DNA of 16,998 nucleotides, from the NCBI GenBank assembly GCA_023250495.1, contig JAHFAP010000040.1, positions 1 to 16,998 of the forward strand, in the 5' to 3' direction. Both the position numbers and the translations under genes were made by a program. Each line of letters begins with the position of its first letter. Position 1 is the first letter of the stretch. The notes below the pieces were generated by a model. It ran no database searches, was not told the origin of the DNA, and saw nothing but the letters and a program-made list of their open reading frames with translations. Positions 8,576 through 15,632 of this stretch are shown piece after piece. The stretch comes from Deltaproteobacteria bacterium. Lineage in GTDB: Bacteria > Desulfobacterota > Binatia > UBA9968.

Positions 8576-9348
8576 AGCTTCCGCTGGTCGTCGCTAACTG
8601 GAAGATGCACGGCACCCAGGCCGAGGCCGCGACCCTCGCGCGGCAAGTCCTCAACGGCGGCAGGGGGATCAGGGACGTTGAAGTGGTTCTCGCCCCGCCC
8701 TTTACCGCCCTTTCGACCGTGTCCGCGATCACCATAGACAGCGCCATTCAACTCGCCGCCCAGAACGTCCACTGGGAGACGGAAGGCGCCTTTACCGGCG
8801 AGATCAGCCCAAAGATGGCGCGAGAGCTGGGATGCCAGTACGTCATTATCGGCCATTCGGAGCGACGCCGCCTCTTTCAGGAAAGCGATCAAGCCGTGGC
8901 ACAAAAAATGGTTGCCGCTTTGCGCTCTGATCTCAGGCCCATCGTGTGCGTGGGAGAGACATTGCGCGAAAGAAAAAGAGGAAAAACGAATGCAGTGATC
9001 GCGCGGCAACTGCGAGCCGCATTGAAGGGGGTAGGAAAAAGTGCTATAGAAAAAGTCGCTGTTGCCTATGAGCCGGTGTGGGCCATCGGCACCGGGCGCA
9101 ACGCCACGCCGGAACAGATCGCTGCGGCGCATCGTTGGGTGCGGGACCTGCTGCAGCGGCTGCGGGGCAAAAAGGAAGCCGAGAGGTGCCGCATTCTTTA
9201 CGGCGGCAGCGTGCGTCCGGACAATGCGGCAGAGCTCGTGAAGGTGCCGGAGGTAAACGGCGCGCTGGTTGGAGGGGCGAGTCTTAAGGCAGAGGCTTTT
9301 CTCAGCATCGTTCGCGCTTTTCACTCAGAGTCAGTGGCGGAGTCATGA
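8572..9348 (+). CDS. tpiA: Triosephosphate isomerase
   Basis: Interconverts dihydroxyacetone phosphate and glyceraldehyde 3-phosphate. The 258-residue TIM barrel has all catalytic residues: Lys11 in NWKMH, His95 in IIGHSERR, and Glu167 in YEPVWAIGTG. The phosphate-binding loops YGGSV and GALVGGASL are also present. Length is as usual for the family. It overlaps pgk upstream and secG downstream by ATGA, so the three genes are very likely co-transcribed and translationally coupled. Confidence 0.98.
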   Translation: MKLPLVVANWKMHGTQAEAATLARQVLNGGRGIRDVEVVLAPPFTALSTVSAITIDSAIQLAAQNVHWETEGAFTGEISPKMARELGCQYVIIGHSERRRLFQESDQAVAQKMVAALRSDLRPIVCVGETLRERKRGKTNAVIARQLRAALKGVGKSAIEKVAVAYEPVWAIGTGRNATPEQIAAAHRWVRDLLQRLRGKKEAERCRILYGGSVRPDNAAELVKVPEVNGALVGGASLKAEAFLSIVRAFHSESVAES

Positions 9349-9731
9349 TTACTTTGATCACCATCATTCACATCATCGTCAGCATCGGCCTCATCCTGGT
9401 CGTGCTCCTGCAGACGGGCAAAGGGGCGGACATGGGGGCCGTGTTTGGCGGCTCGAGTTCGACCATCTTCGGGAGCAGCGGCGCGGGGAACTTTCTCACG
9501 CGACTGACAACGGGCATGGCGATCGTCTTCATGATCACTTCCCTGACCCTGGGATATTTCTCCGGGAGAAAGCCGGCCGCCAGCGTGTTTGACAGCGGGA
9601 GGGGAGAGGCGCAGCAATCCACGCCTCAGAGCCAGGGTCGAGCAGTGCCTAGCCCGAATCCCCAGCCCACAGCCCCCTCGGCCGGTTCTCAACCTCAGCT
9701 TCCCCAGCCACAAAAAGCCCCGGCCCCTTAA
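9345..9731 (+). CDS. secG: Preprotein translocase subunit SecG
   Basis: An auxiliary subunit of the SecYEG channel in the inner membrane. The 128-residue product has two transmembrane helices (about 2-22 and 52-72). The signature LLQTGKGADMGAVFGGSSS lies in the loop between them, and the conserved block GSSGAGNFLTRLT follows. The C-terminal tail (from about residue 80) is Pro/Gln/Ser-rich and probably disordered, as in many SecG proteins. It overlaps tpiA by ATGA and is followed 76 bp later by tRNA-Leu(GAG); secG followed by a Leu(GAG) tRNA is also the order in E. coli. Confidence 0.95.
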   Translation: MITLITIIHIIVSIGLILVVLLQTGKGADMGAVFGGSSSTIFGSSGAGNFLTRLTTGMAIVFMITSLTLGYFSGRKPAASVFDSGRGEAQQSTPQSQGRAVPSPNPQPTAPSAGSQPQLPQPQKAPAP

Positions 9732-9741
9732 AGGGCAGAGT

Positions 9742-9788
9742 GTTGAGGCGTGTGCAAATGTCGGCTAACCTACGGCTATCGCCTCAGC
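9742..9788 (+). other. Inverted repeat in the secG-tRNA spacer
   Basis: GTTGAGGCG (9742-9750) pairs with CGCCTCAGC (9780-9788) over nine positions with one G-U pair, closing a 29-base loop. There is no T-run behind it, so it is not a standard intrinsic terminator. It may be a processing stem between secG mRNA and the tRNA, or have no function. Confidence 0.3.
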
Positions 9789-9807
9789 CTCTTGGCAACG
9801 AGCAAGT

Positions 9808-9894
9808 GCGAGGATGGCGGAATTGGTAGACGCGCTAGTTTGAGGGGCTAGTGCCAGAAATGGCGTGGGGGTTCAAATCCCCCTCCTCGCACCA
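9808..9894 (+). tRNA. tRNA-Leu (anticodon GAG), CCA encoded
   Basis: The acceptor stem GCGAGGA (9808-9814) pairs perfectly with TCCTCGC (9884-9890), followed by discriminator A and an encoded CCA (9892-9894). The anticodon stem CTAGT/GCTAG encloses loop TTGAGGG with anticodon GAG at 9842-9844, reading CUC/CUU. A long variable arm (class II), as expected for leucine, and a T-arm with GGTTCAAATCC complete the fold. Confidence 0.97.
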
Positions 9895-9992
9895 TCCAAG
9901 CCGACTCGCCATTATCACGGCAGCCGCGAAGCCCCGTCCCACAAGAGACGTTTTTTCGTTGACAAACCGCGCGGCGTTGTGTCTGTAGCAGT

Positions 9993-11480
9993 ATGTTCGA
10001 CAAGCTCAAACGTCTCTTAAAGAACTCGGCCATTTATACTCTCGGCAGCCTGCTAAGCCGGGCTACTTCTTTGATCAGCATGCCCGTGCTTACGCGGTAT
10101 CTGGCGCCGGGAGAATACGGCATCCTGTCAGTGGTTTCATCTGTGACGGGCAGTCTTGGGTTCATCTACAGTCTGGGGCTGAGGGCCTCTGCGACCCGAT
10201 ACTACTATGACCTCGACTCCGAGGGAGAGCGGAAAGACTACTTCAGCTCCCTGCTTTTTTTCTCGACCGGCACGGCCTCCCTGCTCACTCTTCTCCTGAT
10301 GATTTTCGGCGACAGGCTGCTCGCCCCGCTGCTCAAGGGTGAAGTTCCCTTTTATCCTTTTATCGCTGTCGCCCTAGGAAGCCGCTTTCTTCAGGTCGTC
10401 GGACTCCTGCCCAACACGCTCATGCGGGTAAGAGAGCAGGCTTCACTCTACGTCACCGTGGATGTTGTGCGAGACATATCGGTGATGACGCTCTCGATTC
10501 TCTTCGTCGTGGCGGGCGGAATGGGGGCCTTGGGTCCGCTGCTCGCCTCTCTTCTGGTCTCCGCATTGGCCGTTAGCTACTTCCTCCGCTACCTCCGACC
10601 CTACCTCGCCTTTCGTTTCCACTGGGCGCCGGTGAGAGATTCCCTCTACTTCGGCATTCCCACGATGTCGGAGCGCTTGTGCTGGTGGATCTTGATCAGC
10701 TCGAACCGGCTCTTTCTGCTGCACTATGTCTCCCTGCCCGCCGCTGGAATCTATTCCGTAAGCTCTTCGGTGGGTCTCATGCTCCAGCTCATAGGCGCTT
10801 CGATCAACTCCGCTTGGACGCCCTTCTTTTATGCGGTCGCCAGAGATGAGAATAAAGCGGAAGCTCGGCGACTCATATCTTATAGCGCCACCTACTATAC
10901 GTTGGTGATCGTCACCTTCGCTCTTGTCCTGGCCATCTTTGCGCGAGAAGTTTTCCACATCCTCGCGCCGGTCAGGTACCTTGCCGGCCTTCCGATCGTA
11001 CCCTGGATCGTCCTTGGATCGATGCTTGAGACGCTTTATGATATTCCGAGCCGCGGCCTTTACCTCATGAAGAGAACCCGGGTGGTGCCACTCATCATGC
11101 TCGCAGCGGCGGCCGTAAGCACGGCCTTCAACTTCGTCCTCATCCCTCGCTGGGGAATGATGGGAGCGGCGTGGGCCACCATTCTCGGATATGCCGTGAT
11201 GATGATCCTCACCTTTAGGGCGTCGCAGCGGGTCCACTTCGTCCCCTACGATTACGTCCGAATAGGCAAGATCTTTGTGTTGGGAGGGATGGTTTACTTT
11301 GCGGCGACCTGGCTCGGCCCCGACGCGTTCTTGCCAGGGTTGCTGGTCAAAGCCGCTGTGCTCGCGAGCTTTCCGCTGGCTCTTTACCTGACGCGCTTTT
11401 TCCAACCAAGCGAGCTCCGCCGGGCGCGCGAGGTCGCGCTCACTGTGCTGCGGAATAGAAGATCACCCTTCGGAGAGTGA
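9993..11480 (+). CDS. Polysaccharide/oligosaccharide flippase (Wzx/MVF-like, RfbX family)
   Basis: A multi-pass inner-membrane protein of 495 residues, highly hydrophobic, with about 12-14 predicted helices. It has the N-terminal pattern typical of lipid-linked oligosaccharide flippases (NSAIYTLGSLLSRATSLISM, then PVLTRYLAPGEYGIL). Such proteins export undecaprenyl-linked glycans for O-antigen, capsule or exopolysaccharide; the substrate cannot be read from sequence. No glycosyltransferase genes are present in the window, so its pathway is unknown. It starts 98 bp after the tRNA; no clear ribosome binding site precedes ATG 9993. Its 3' end converges on ubiD with 25 bp between. Confidence 0.88.
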   Translation: MFDKLKRLLKNSAIYTLGSLLSRATSLISMPVLTRYLAPGEYGILSVVSSVTGSLGFIYSLGLRASATRYYYDLDSEGERKDYFSSLLFFSTGTASLLTLLLMIFGDRLLAPLLKGEVPFYPFIAVALGSRFLQVVGLLPNTLMRVREQASLYVTVDVVRDISVMTLSILFVVAGGMGALGPLLASLLVSALAVSYFLRYLRPYLAFRFHWAPVRDSLYFGIPTMSERLCWWILISSNRLFLLHYVSLPAAGIYSVSSSVGLMLQLIGASINSAWTPFFYAVARDENKAEARRLISYSATYYTLVIVTFALVLAIFAREVFHILAPVRYLAGLPIVPWIVLGSMLETLYDIPSRGLYLMKRTRVVPLIMLAAAAVSTAFNFVLIPRWGMMGAAWATILGYAVMMILTFRASQRVHFVPYDYVRIGKIFVLGGMVYFAATWLGPDAFLPGLLVKAAVLASFPLALYLTRFFQPSELRRAREVALTVLRNRRSPFGE

Positions 11481-11492
11481 AACTCTACATGG

Positions 11493-11507
11493 GGCTCTGA
11501 GCCTTTT
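11493..11507 (+). terminator. Possible weak terminator between flippase and ubiD
   Basis: GGCT-CTG-AGCC followed by TTTT sits in the 25-bp gap between the convergent genes. The stem is only four base pairs and overlaps the ubiD stop codon, so the call is weak. Confidence 0.25.
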
Positions 11508-12990
11508 ACCTTCTCGAAGCAGAGGCCTCCGGCGTCTTAAAGCCGTACGATTCCCATTTCCGTAGAACTCTCGCGCGCACTTCCTCGGGCCAGAGGTTTT
11601 CAAAGCTGGCCTTGACCGGTATCGATTCCGCCGGCCAGTCCTTCGGCCAGGTGCAATCAAGGATAACCCCGGCCGCGTCGCCCAGCAGCCTCTCCTTGGG
11701 AGGCAGGAATGGAAGCATCACAGGAAATCCAGGGATGTGGTTTACCGGATGGATTCCGTTGACCGGATGGCATTTCGTCGCAATGGCATGCAGCACCTCA
11801 TCCGTGTTCGTCGGATCCACATCCGTATCTACAACGACGATATAATAGGTGAAGAGGCCGGGTTTCGTCGCCCAAACCGCATGGGCCACGCGCCGGGCGA
11901 AGTTGATGAAAGGGATCTCGGTAGAGACGACCGCCATGTGACTCACCGCGTAGGGAGGGTAATAAACCCCTTTTACCGGAAGGCCGAGCTTTCTGAGCTC
12001 GGAGTAAACCTCCGCGCCCTTGATCAAAGCCGTCACGGTCTGGGATTCGTGGATCGGCATTCCCATGTTGGAAAAGGTGAGAATAGGATCTTTGCGGTAG
12101 GTGATTGCGTTGACGCGGAAGACGGGCTTCGGCGAAGATTTGCCGGCTTCGTAACCCATATACTCGCCGAAAGGACCCTCGGTCTTCCGTTCATGTGGGA
12201 GCACCTCGCCCTCGAGGATGATCTCCGCGCCGGCGGGAACCTCTAAATCCACACTCTCGCACTTGACCAGTTGAATCGGCTCTCCCTGCAAGCCGCCGGC
12301 GATTTCAGCTTCGTTGACATAGGGCGGAACCATGACGCAGCTCACGATCGGAACTACGGGCTGGGCGCCGATGGCGACCGCTGCCGGCATCGGCTTGTTC
12401 TTAGCCTCATACTTCGCGTAGATCTGCCCGATATGCTGCTGCGCTGGAAAAAGGCAGCCGAGGCTATTCCGGTCATGGATCATCAGGCGGTACATTCCCC
12501 AATTCACCCATGAGCTGTCCGGATCTTTAGTGATCACCGCATGCCACGTGCCGATGTAGCGGCCGCCATCTCCTCCGTGGATCAGCGGAGAGGGAAATTT
12601 CAGCAGATCGACATCCTTTCCCAGAAGAATATTTTCCTTGCATGGACCGCTCTTTACGGTCACCGGCTTGATCGGTTTCTCTTTGCGCTTGAGATAGTGC
12701 TCCATGATCTGCTGCGGCGCCGCGTCGGGCGGAAGCCCCAGGGCGAGAGCCATGCGGGCATACAGCGAATGGCCCGGCTTCCTGCTCGGACCCAGAGAAG
12801 CGCCGAGGGCGCGAAATCCTTTAGGATGATCCTTAACCTTCTCAAAGAGAGCTGCCGGGCCGCCGATGTCATAGCAATGGCGGATGATCGCTCCCATCTC
12901 GAGGTTCCAATCGGCCTCCTCGTCAACGCGCTGGAGTTCACCGTGTGATTCCAGCACCTCAATAAAATCCCTGAGATCTTTCATCGCCAT
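11506..12990 (-). CDS. UbiD-family (prenylated-FMN-dependent) decarboxylase
   Basis: UbiD enzymes reversibly decarboxylate aromatic or alpha,beta-unsaturated acids using prenylated FMN supplied by UbiX. The 494-residue product has the usual length. The likely active-site set is present: Arg168 in WGMYRLMIHD, and Glu271 and Glu276 in EGPFGEYMGY, matching the Arg-Glu-Glu triad known from Fdc1. Asn164 (SWVNWG) is the probable metal ligand, and GTWHAVITKDPD also fits the family. The substrate is not determined: the protein could act in ubiquinone synthesis or, as is common in environmental bacteria, in aromatic-acid metabolism. No ubiX is in the window. ATG 12990 has GGAG at suitable distance. 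The gene diverges from the bactofilin gene. Confidence 0.92.
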   Translation of the reverse strand: MAMKDLRDFIEVLESHGELQRVDEEADWNLEMGAIIRHCYDIGGPAALFEKVKDHPKGFRALGASLGPSRKPGHSLYARMALALGLPPDAAPQQIMEHYLKRKEKPIKPVTVKSGPCKENILLGKDVDLLKFPSPLIHGGDGGRYIGTWHAVITKDPDSSWVNWGMYRLMIHDRNSLGCLFPAQQHIGQIYAKYEAKNKPMPAAVAIGAQPVVPIVSCVMVPPYVNEAEIAGGLQGEPIQLVKCESVDLEVPAGAEIILEGEVLPHERKTEGPFGEYMGYEAGKSSPKPVFRVNAITYRKDPILTFSNMGMPIHESQTVTALIKGAEVYSELRKLGLPVKGVYYPPYAVSHMAVVSTEIPFINFARRVAHAVWATKPGLFTYYIVVVDTDVDPTNTDEVLHAIATKCHPVNGIHPVNHIPGFPVMLPFLPPKERLLGDAAGVILDCTWPKDWPAESIPVKASFENLWPEEVRARVLRKWESYGFKTPEASASRR

Positions 12991-13040
12991 ATTGCTTCTC
13001 CAGCTCCTTTGCTCGACGCGCCATGACGGCCGGCTCGATA

Positions 13041-13066
13041 CGGAACTTTGTGACAGAAGAGTTCCG
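13041..13066. promoter_or_regulatory. Inverted repeat between ubiD and the bactofilin gene
   Basis: CGGAACT (13041-13047) and AGTTCCG (13060-13066) are perfect complements, separated by 12 bases. This is an operator-like arrangement in the 199-bp divergent gap, about 50 bp upstream of ubiD. No regulator gene is nearby to test against. Confidence 0.3.
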
Positions 13067-13132
13067 CCTTGTCAACTTAACCTTCAACAACAAGCAGCAA
13101 GCATCAGGGTCCCTTCCGCCTTCCGCCCCCTC

Positions 13133-13161
13133 TGGACAAATCCTTTCGCCTGGACTAAATA
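13133..13161 (+). promoter_or_regulatory. Candidate promoter for the bactofilin gene
   Basis: TGGACA (13133-13138) and TAAATA (13156-13161) lie 17 bases apart, ending about 30 bases before the bactofilin ATG at 13190. The -10 element matches the consensus at only three of six positions. Confidence 0.3.
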
Positions 13162-13189
13162 TTGGGCTCAACTGGAAAGGGGTACACCT

Positions 13190-13615
13190 ATGGCAGAGAC
13201 AAGCAGGCCAGCCGGCGCGCGCCCTTCCGAGTCAGGCGCCTATCTCGGTCCCGGAACCAAAGTGAGCGGCAGACTTCTGTTCGAAGGGCCGACGACGATC
13301 GAAGGAGAGATCGAAGGCGAGATCCTGGTCCACGGCAACGTGACGATCGGAGAGCAGGCAACCATCAAAGGAAAGATCAACGCCACCTCCGCCGTGATCC
13401 GCGGCAAGGTGACGGCCGACATTCAAGCGGACAAGAAGATAGAGATCCAGCCGCCGGCGGTCGTCATCGGCGATCTCTTCACCCAGAGCCTGGTCATCGG
13501 CGACGGCGCGATCCTCGAAGGTCATTGCACCATGAGAAAAGAAAAAGAAGGAAAAGTCCTGCCGCTGCTCCGCCAGGATATCGTCAACCGGAAGCCGGAC
13601 GAGTCCGTCTCATAG
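13190..13615 (+). CDS. Bactofilin (polymer-forming cytoskeletal protein)
   Basis: Bactofilins polymerise without nucleotide into filaments that scaffold envelope-shaping and polar functions. The 141-residue product has a short, unstructured Ser/Ala/Gly tail and a central right-handed beta-helix of about 100 residues. The helix shows rung-like repeats: GTKVSGRLLFEGPTTIEG, GEILVHGNVTIGEQATIKG, NATSAVIRGKVTADI and DKKIEIQPPAVVIGDL. A charged tail follows. The frame is open further upstream, but GGAAAGGGG seven bases before ATG 13190 and the start of similarity fix this start. It converges on the adenine-deaminase gene with two bases between the stop codons. Confidence 0.93.
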   Translation: MAETSRPAGARPSESGAYLGPGTKVSGRLLFEGPTTIEGEIEGEILVHGNVTIGEQATIKGKINATSAVIRGKVTADIQADKKIEIQPPAVVIGDLFTQSLVIGDGAILEGHCTMRKEKEGKVLPLLRQDIVNRKPDESVS

Positions 13616-13617
13616 CA

Positions 13618-15387
13618 TCACCCGTCGGCGAACAGCGAGACCACCTTGCGCTCCTTGGCGGCCACTAGGCCGCGCGCCGTAATCCTGAGCGCGGGAAGGG
13701 TCACGAAAGTAAGAAAGCATAGAGCGTAGATCGGCTTCGCAAATGGCGAGCCGCGCTCTTTGAGGCAGCGGTGAACGCCGCTGAGCTTTTCTCCCATCTC
13801 CTGCCACGGCCCGAGCGAAAAGACTCCTCCCACGGGAAACTCAATTTTCTCCAGCGGCTCGCCGCCGTCCACCACCGCCATTCCTCCTCCAGCCTCGATT
13901 AGAATATTGGCGCAGAGCGCCATATCCTCATCCCTGCTGCCGGCAATAAGAAGGGTATTTTCGTCAAGGTTCGTCGTCGTGCCGACGGCGCCCACTCTTG
14001 CGCCAAAGCCTTTGAGAAAACCAAAAGCGATCCCCCCCTCGGCCCCGTGACGCTCGAAGACCGCGACTTTGAGCAGGTCGCGGCTCGGATCGGCTTCGAG
14101 AGCGCCGTTCAGCGGCGCGACATCCATGATCGTCTCGGCGGTAATGTTCTGATTGAGCAGCTCCATGACGCGGATCCTGGCGCGGGGCGAAGAACAGGGA
14201 ATACGAAACGATGCCGGGGATACGTCCGCGCTGAGGCGCAAGCATCGAAGAGTCTCTTCAGGCCAGGTGATCGGCCGGGCGCTGACCAGAGACTTGCCCT
14301 GCTGCGCCAACACTTTGCCTCCTATCATCGTCGAATGAACCCGCACTTCATTGAGATCTTCGAGAAAGGCGATATCCGCATGGCGGCCCGGAGCGATTCC
14401 TCCGATCTCCTGATCCAGACCCGAGTAGATCGCCGGATTCAATGTCACCGCCTGAACGGCTTGCATGGGAGACAATCCAAGCTTGATTGCGCGCCGAACA
14501 ATGAAATCCATGTGTCCATCCGCGGCGACGTCGTCCGGGGCCATGCCGTCGGTGACAAGGATGAGGCGATGAGTATTCAAGCCTCGGACAACGAGCGGCT
14601 TCAATGTCCCTTCCAGATCGCGGCGAAAAGAGCCTTCGCGCAGCATCACCCAGTAGCCTGAGCGGAGCCTCTGCAGCATGTCCGCCTCGTTGATCGGCTC
14701 GTGACAGGAGGAGATTCCCGCTGCGGCAATGGCGCAGAGCTTCTGGTCTCTCGCGCCCGCGGTGTGGCCGTGAATGATCTTTCCCCGCTTGAGCGCCATC
14801 TCGATGCTCTCCAGAAGCTCCTGGTCTCCCTGAAGCAAGCGCAGCCAGGAAACGATCTCGCCCAATCCTATCACCCGTGGATCATCCAATCCCTCGGCGA
14901 CTTCAGATTGGGAAAGGGATTGCGTGCTGCAGAGAAGGGGATCCTGAGGAGCGACCATCGAGATCACCGTGAAGACGCGCAGCGGATGGGCCTCCACCTC
15001 GTCGAGGAAAAGTTTCACGCCTTTAAAACCAAACACGGTCGCCGGCTCATCGCACGAGGCAACCAGCGCAGTGGTCCCGTGAGGGAGATAAGCCTGAAGG
15101 TATTCATAGGGACGGCAAAAATGGCCGATGTGAGTGTGGGCGTCGATGAATCCGGGAGAGACATATAGTCCGCGCGCATCGAACATCTCGCTCTCTTCCC
15201 CGCGCGTATGCGCAGCGCTCGGTCCGACGTAACAGATCCTCCCGTCCAGGACCGCGATCTCCATCCCATCGAGAATTTCACCTGAATAGACATTGATCAG
15301 CTTCCCTCCGGTAACGATCAGGTCCGCCTTGATCTCGCCCAGAGCCCCGCGCATGAGCCGCTCTATCTCTGCCTTAGAACGCTTCAT
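13618..15387 (-). CDS. ade: Adenine-deaminase-family amidohydrolase
   Basis: Adenine deaminase hydrolyses adenine to hypoxanthine and ammonia using a divalent-metal site. The 589-residue product has the family's length and both domains. The amidohydrolase barrel shows PGFIDAHTHIG (His84, His86), PHGTTALVAS, GLGEIVSW (Glu177), IIHGHTAG (His207/His209), SSCHEPI (His229), REGSFRRDL and VTDG (Asp280). The C-terminal domain is typical of adenine deaminases (GVGTTTNLDENTLL-like region, then ALRITARGL). Two spots differ from the usual enzyme: HIES after the first metal histidines is HIGHF here, and the usual TDD is TDG. The deaminated substrate could therefore differ from adenine. No clear ribosome binding site precedes ATG 15387. 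Confidence 0.82.
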   Translation of the reverse strand: MKRSKAEIERLMRGALGEIKADLIVTGGKLINVYSGEILDGMEIAVLDGRICYVGPSAAHTRGEESEMFDARGLYVSPGFIDAHTHIGHFCRPYEYLQAYLPHGTTALVASCDEPATVFGFKGVKLFLDEVEAHPLRVFTVISMVAPQDPLLCSTQSLSQSEVAEGLDDPRVIGLGEIVSWLRLLQGDQELLESIEMALKRGKIIHGHTAGARDQKLCAIAAAGISSCHEPINEADMLQRLRSGYWVMLREGSFRRDLEGTLKPLVVRGLNTHRLILVTDGMAPDDVAADGHMDFIVRRAIKLGLSPMQAVQAVTLNPAIYSGLDQEIGGIAPGRHADIAFLEDLNEVRVHSTMIGGKVLAQQGKSLVSARPITWPEETLRCLRLSADVSPASFRIPCSSPRARIRVMELLNQNITAETIMDVAPLNGALEADPSRDLLKVAVFERHGAEGGIAFGFLKGFGARVGAVGTTTNLDENTLLIAGSRDEDMALCANILIEAGGGMAVVDGGEPLEKIEFPVGGVFSLGPWQEMGEKLSGVHRCLKERGSPFAKPIYALCFLTFVTLPALRITARGLVAAKERKVVSLFADG

Positions 15388-15529
15388 GAGAACTTTTTAA
15401 CATAGAGCAGACTGGTTTACCAAAGAAGATAGACTCTTTGAATTCTGGCGATTTTTGTACGTCAGTCGGCAAGACGACATATGCGGAAGCATGTTTCAGC
15501 CTTTGTCGTTATCCACACGTGAGCGACTC

Positions 15530-15558
15530 TTTACAATTCAGCGTAACCATTATAGAAA
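15530..15558 (+). promoter_or_regulatory. Candidate promoter reading into the cassette
   Basis: TTTACA (15530-15535) and TAGAAA (15553-15558) are 17 bases apart and face the cassette gene, whose ATG lies about 110 bases downstream. Cassettes usually lack their own promoter, so an external one here would allow expression. Confidence 0.35.
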
Positions 15559-15587
15559 TCGTCACATGGGCACGTATCCAAAACGTG

Positions 15588-15618
15588 CTACACGGAAGTA
15601 AGGCGATACTACACGGAA
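15588..15618 (+). repeat. Direct repeats CTACACGGAA, 21 bases apart
   Basis: Identical decamers at 15588-15597 and 15609-15618 lie just left of the GTTGGGC core. A shorter copy (ACACGGA) is at 15652-15658, 41 bases on. Spacings near 21 and 41 put all three on nearly the same face of the helix. Confidence 0.5.
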
Positions 15619-15632
15619 CAAGAGATTCATAG

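Larger units (their letters stand above)
15388..15632. other. AT-richer gap between ade and the gene cassette
   Basis: These 245 bases are visibly less GC-rich than their surroundings and hold no convincing gene. They include a candidate promoter (15530-15558), a short hairpin (GCACGT 15570-15575 with ACGTGC 15583-15588), two direct repeats (15588-15618) and, at the right edge, the first base of a GTTGGGC integron core. No attC-like fold and no integrase gene were seen here. Confidence 0.5.

Noticed and set aside
8065..9324. 419-codon minus-strand open frame opposite pgk and tpiA
   Set aside because: Both sense genes have full catalytic motifs; the antisense product is not protein-like.
9959..9990. 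TTGACA before the flippase as a promoter
   Set aside because: No acceptable -10 at 16-18 bases, and transcription would start at or after the ATG at 9993.
10443..11405. 320-codon minus-strand open frame opposite the flippase
   Set aside because: Extremely charged, low-complexity translation that mirrors the hydrophobic codons of the flippase.
15438..15632. 64-codon open frame upstream of the cassette
   Set aside because: It starts with TTG, has no ribosome binding site and resembles no known protein. The region looks intergenic. A small unknown gene cannot be fully excluded.
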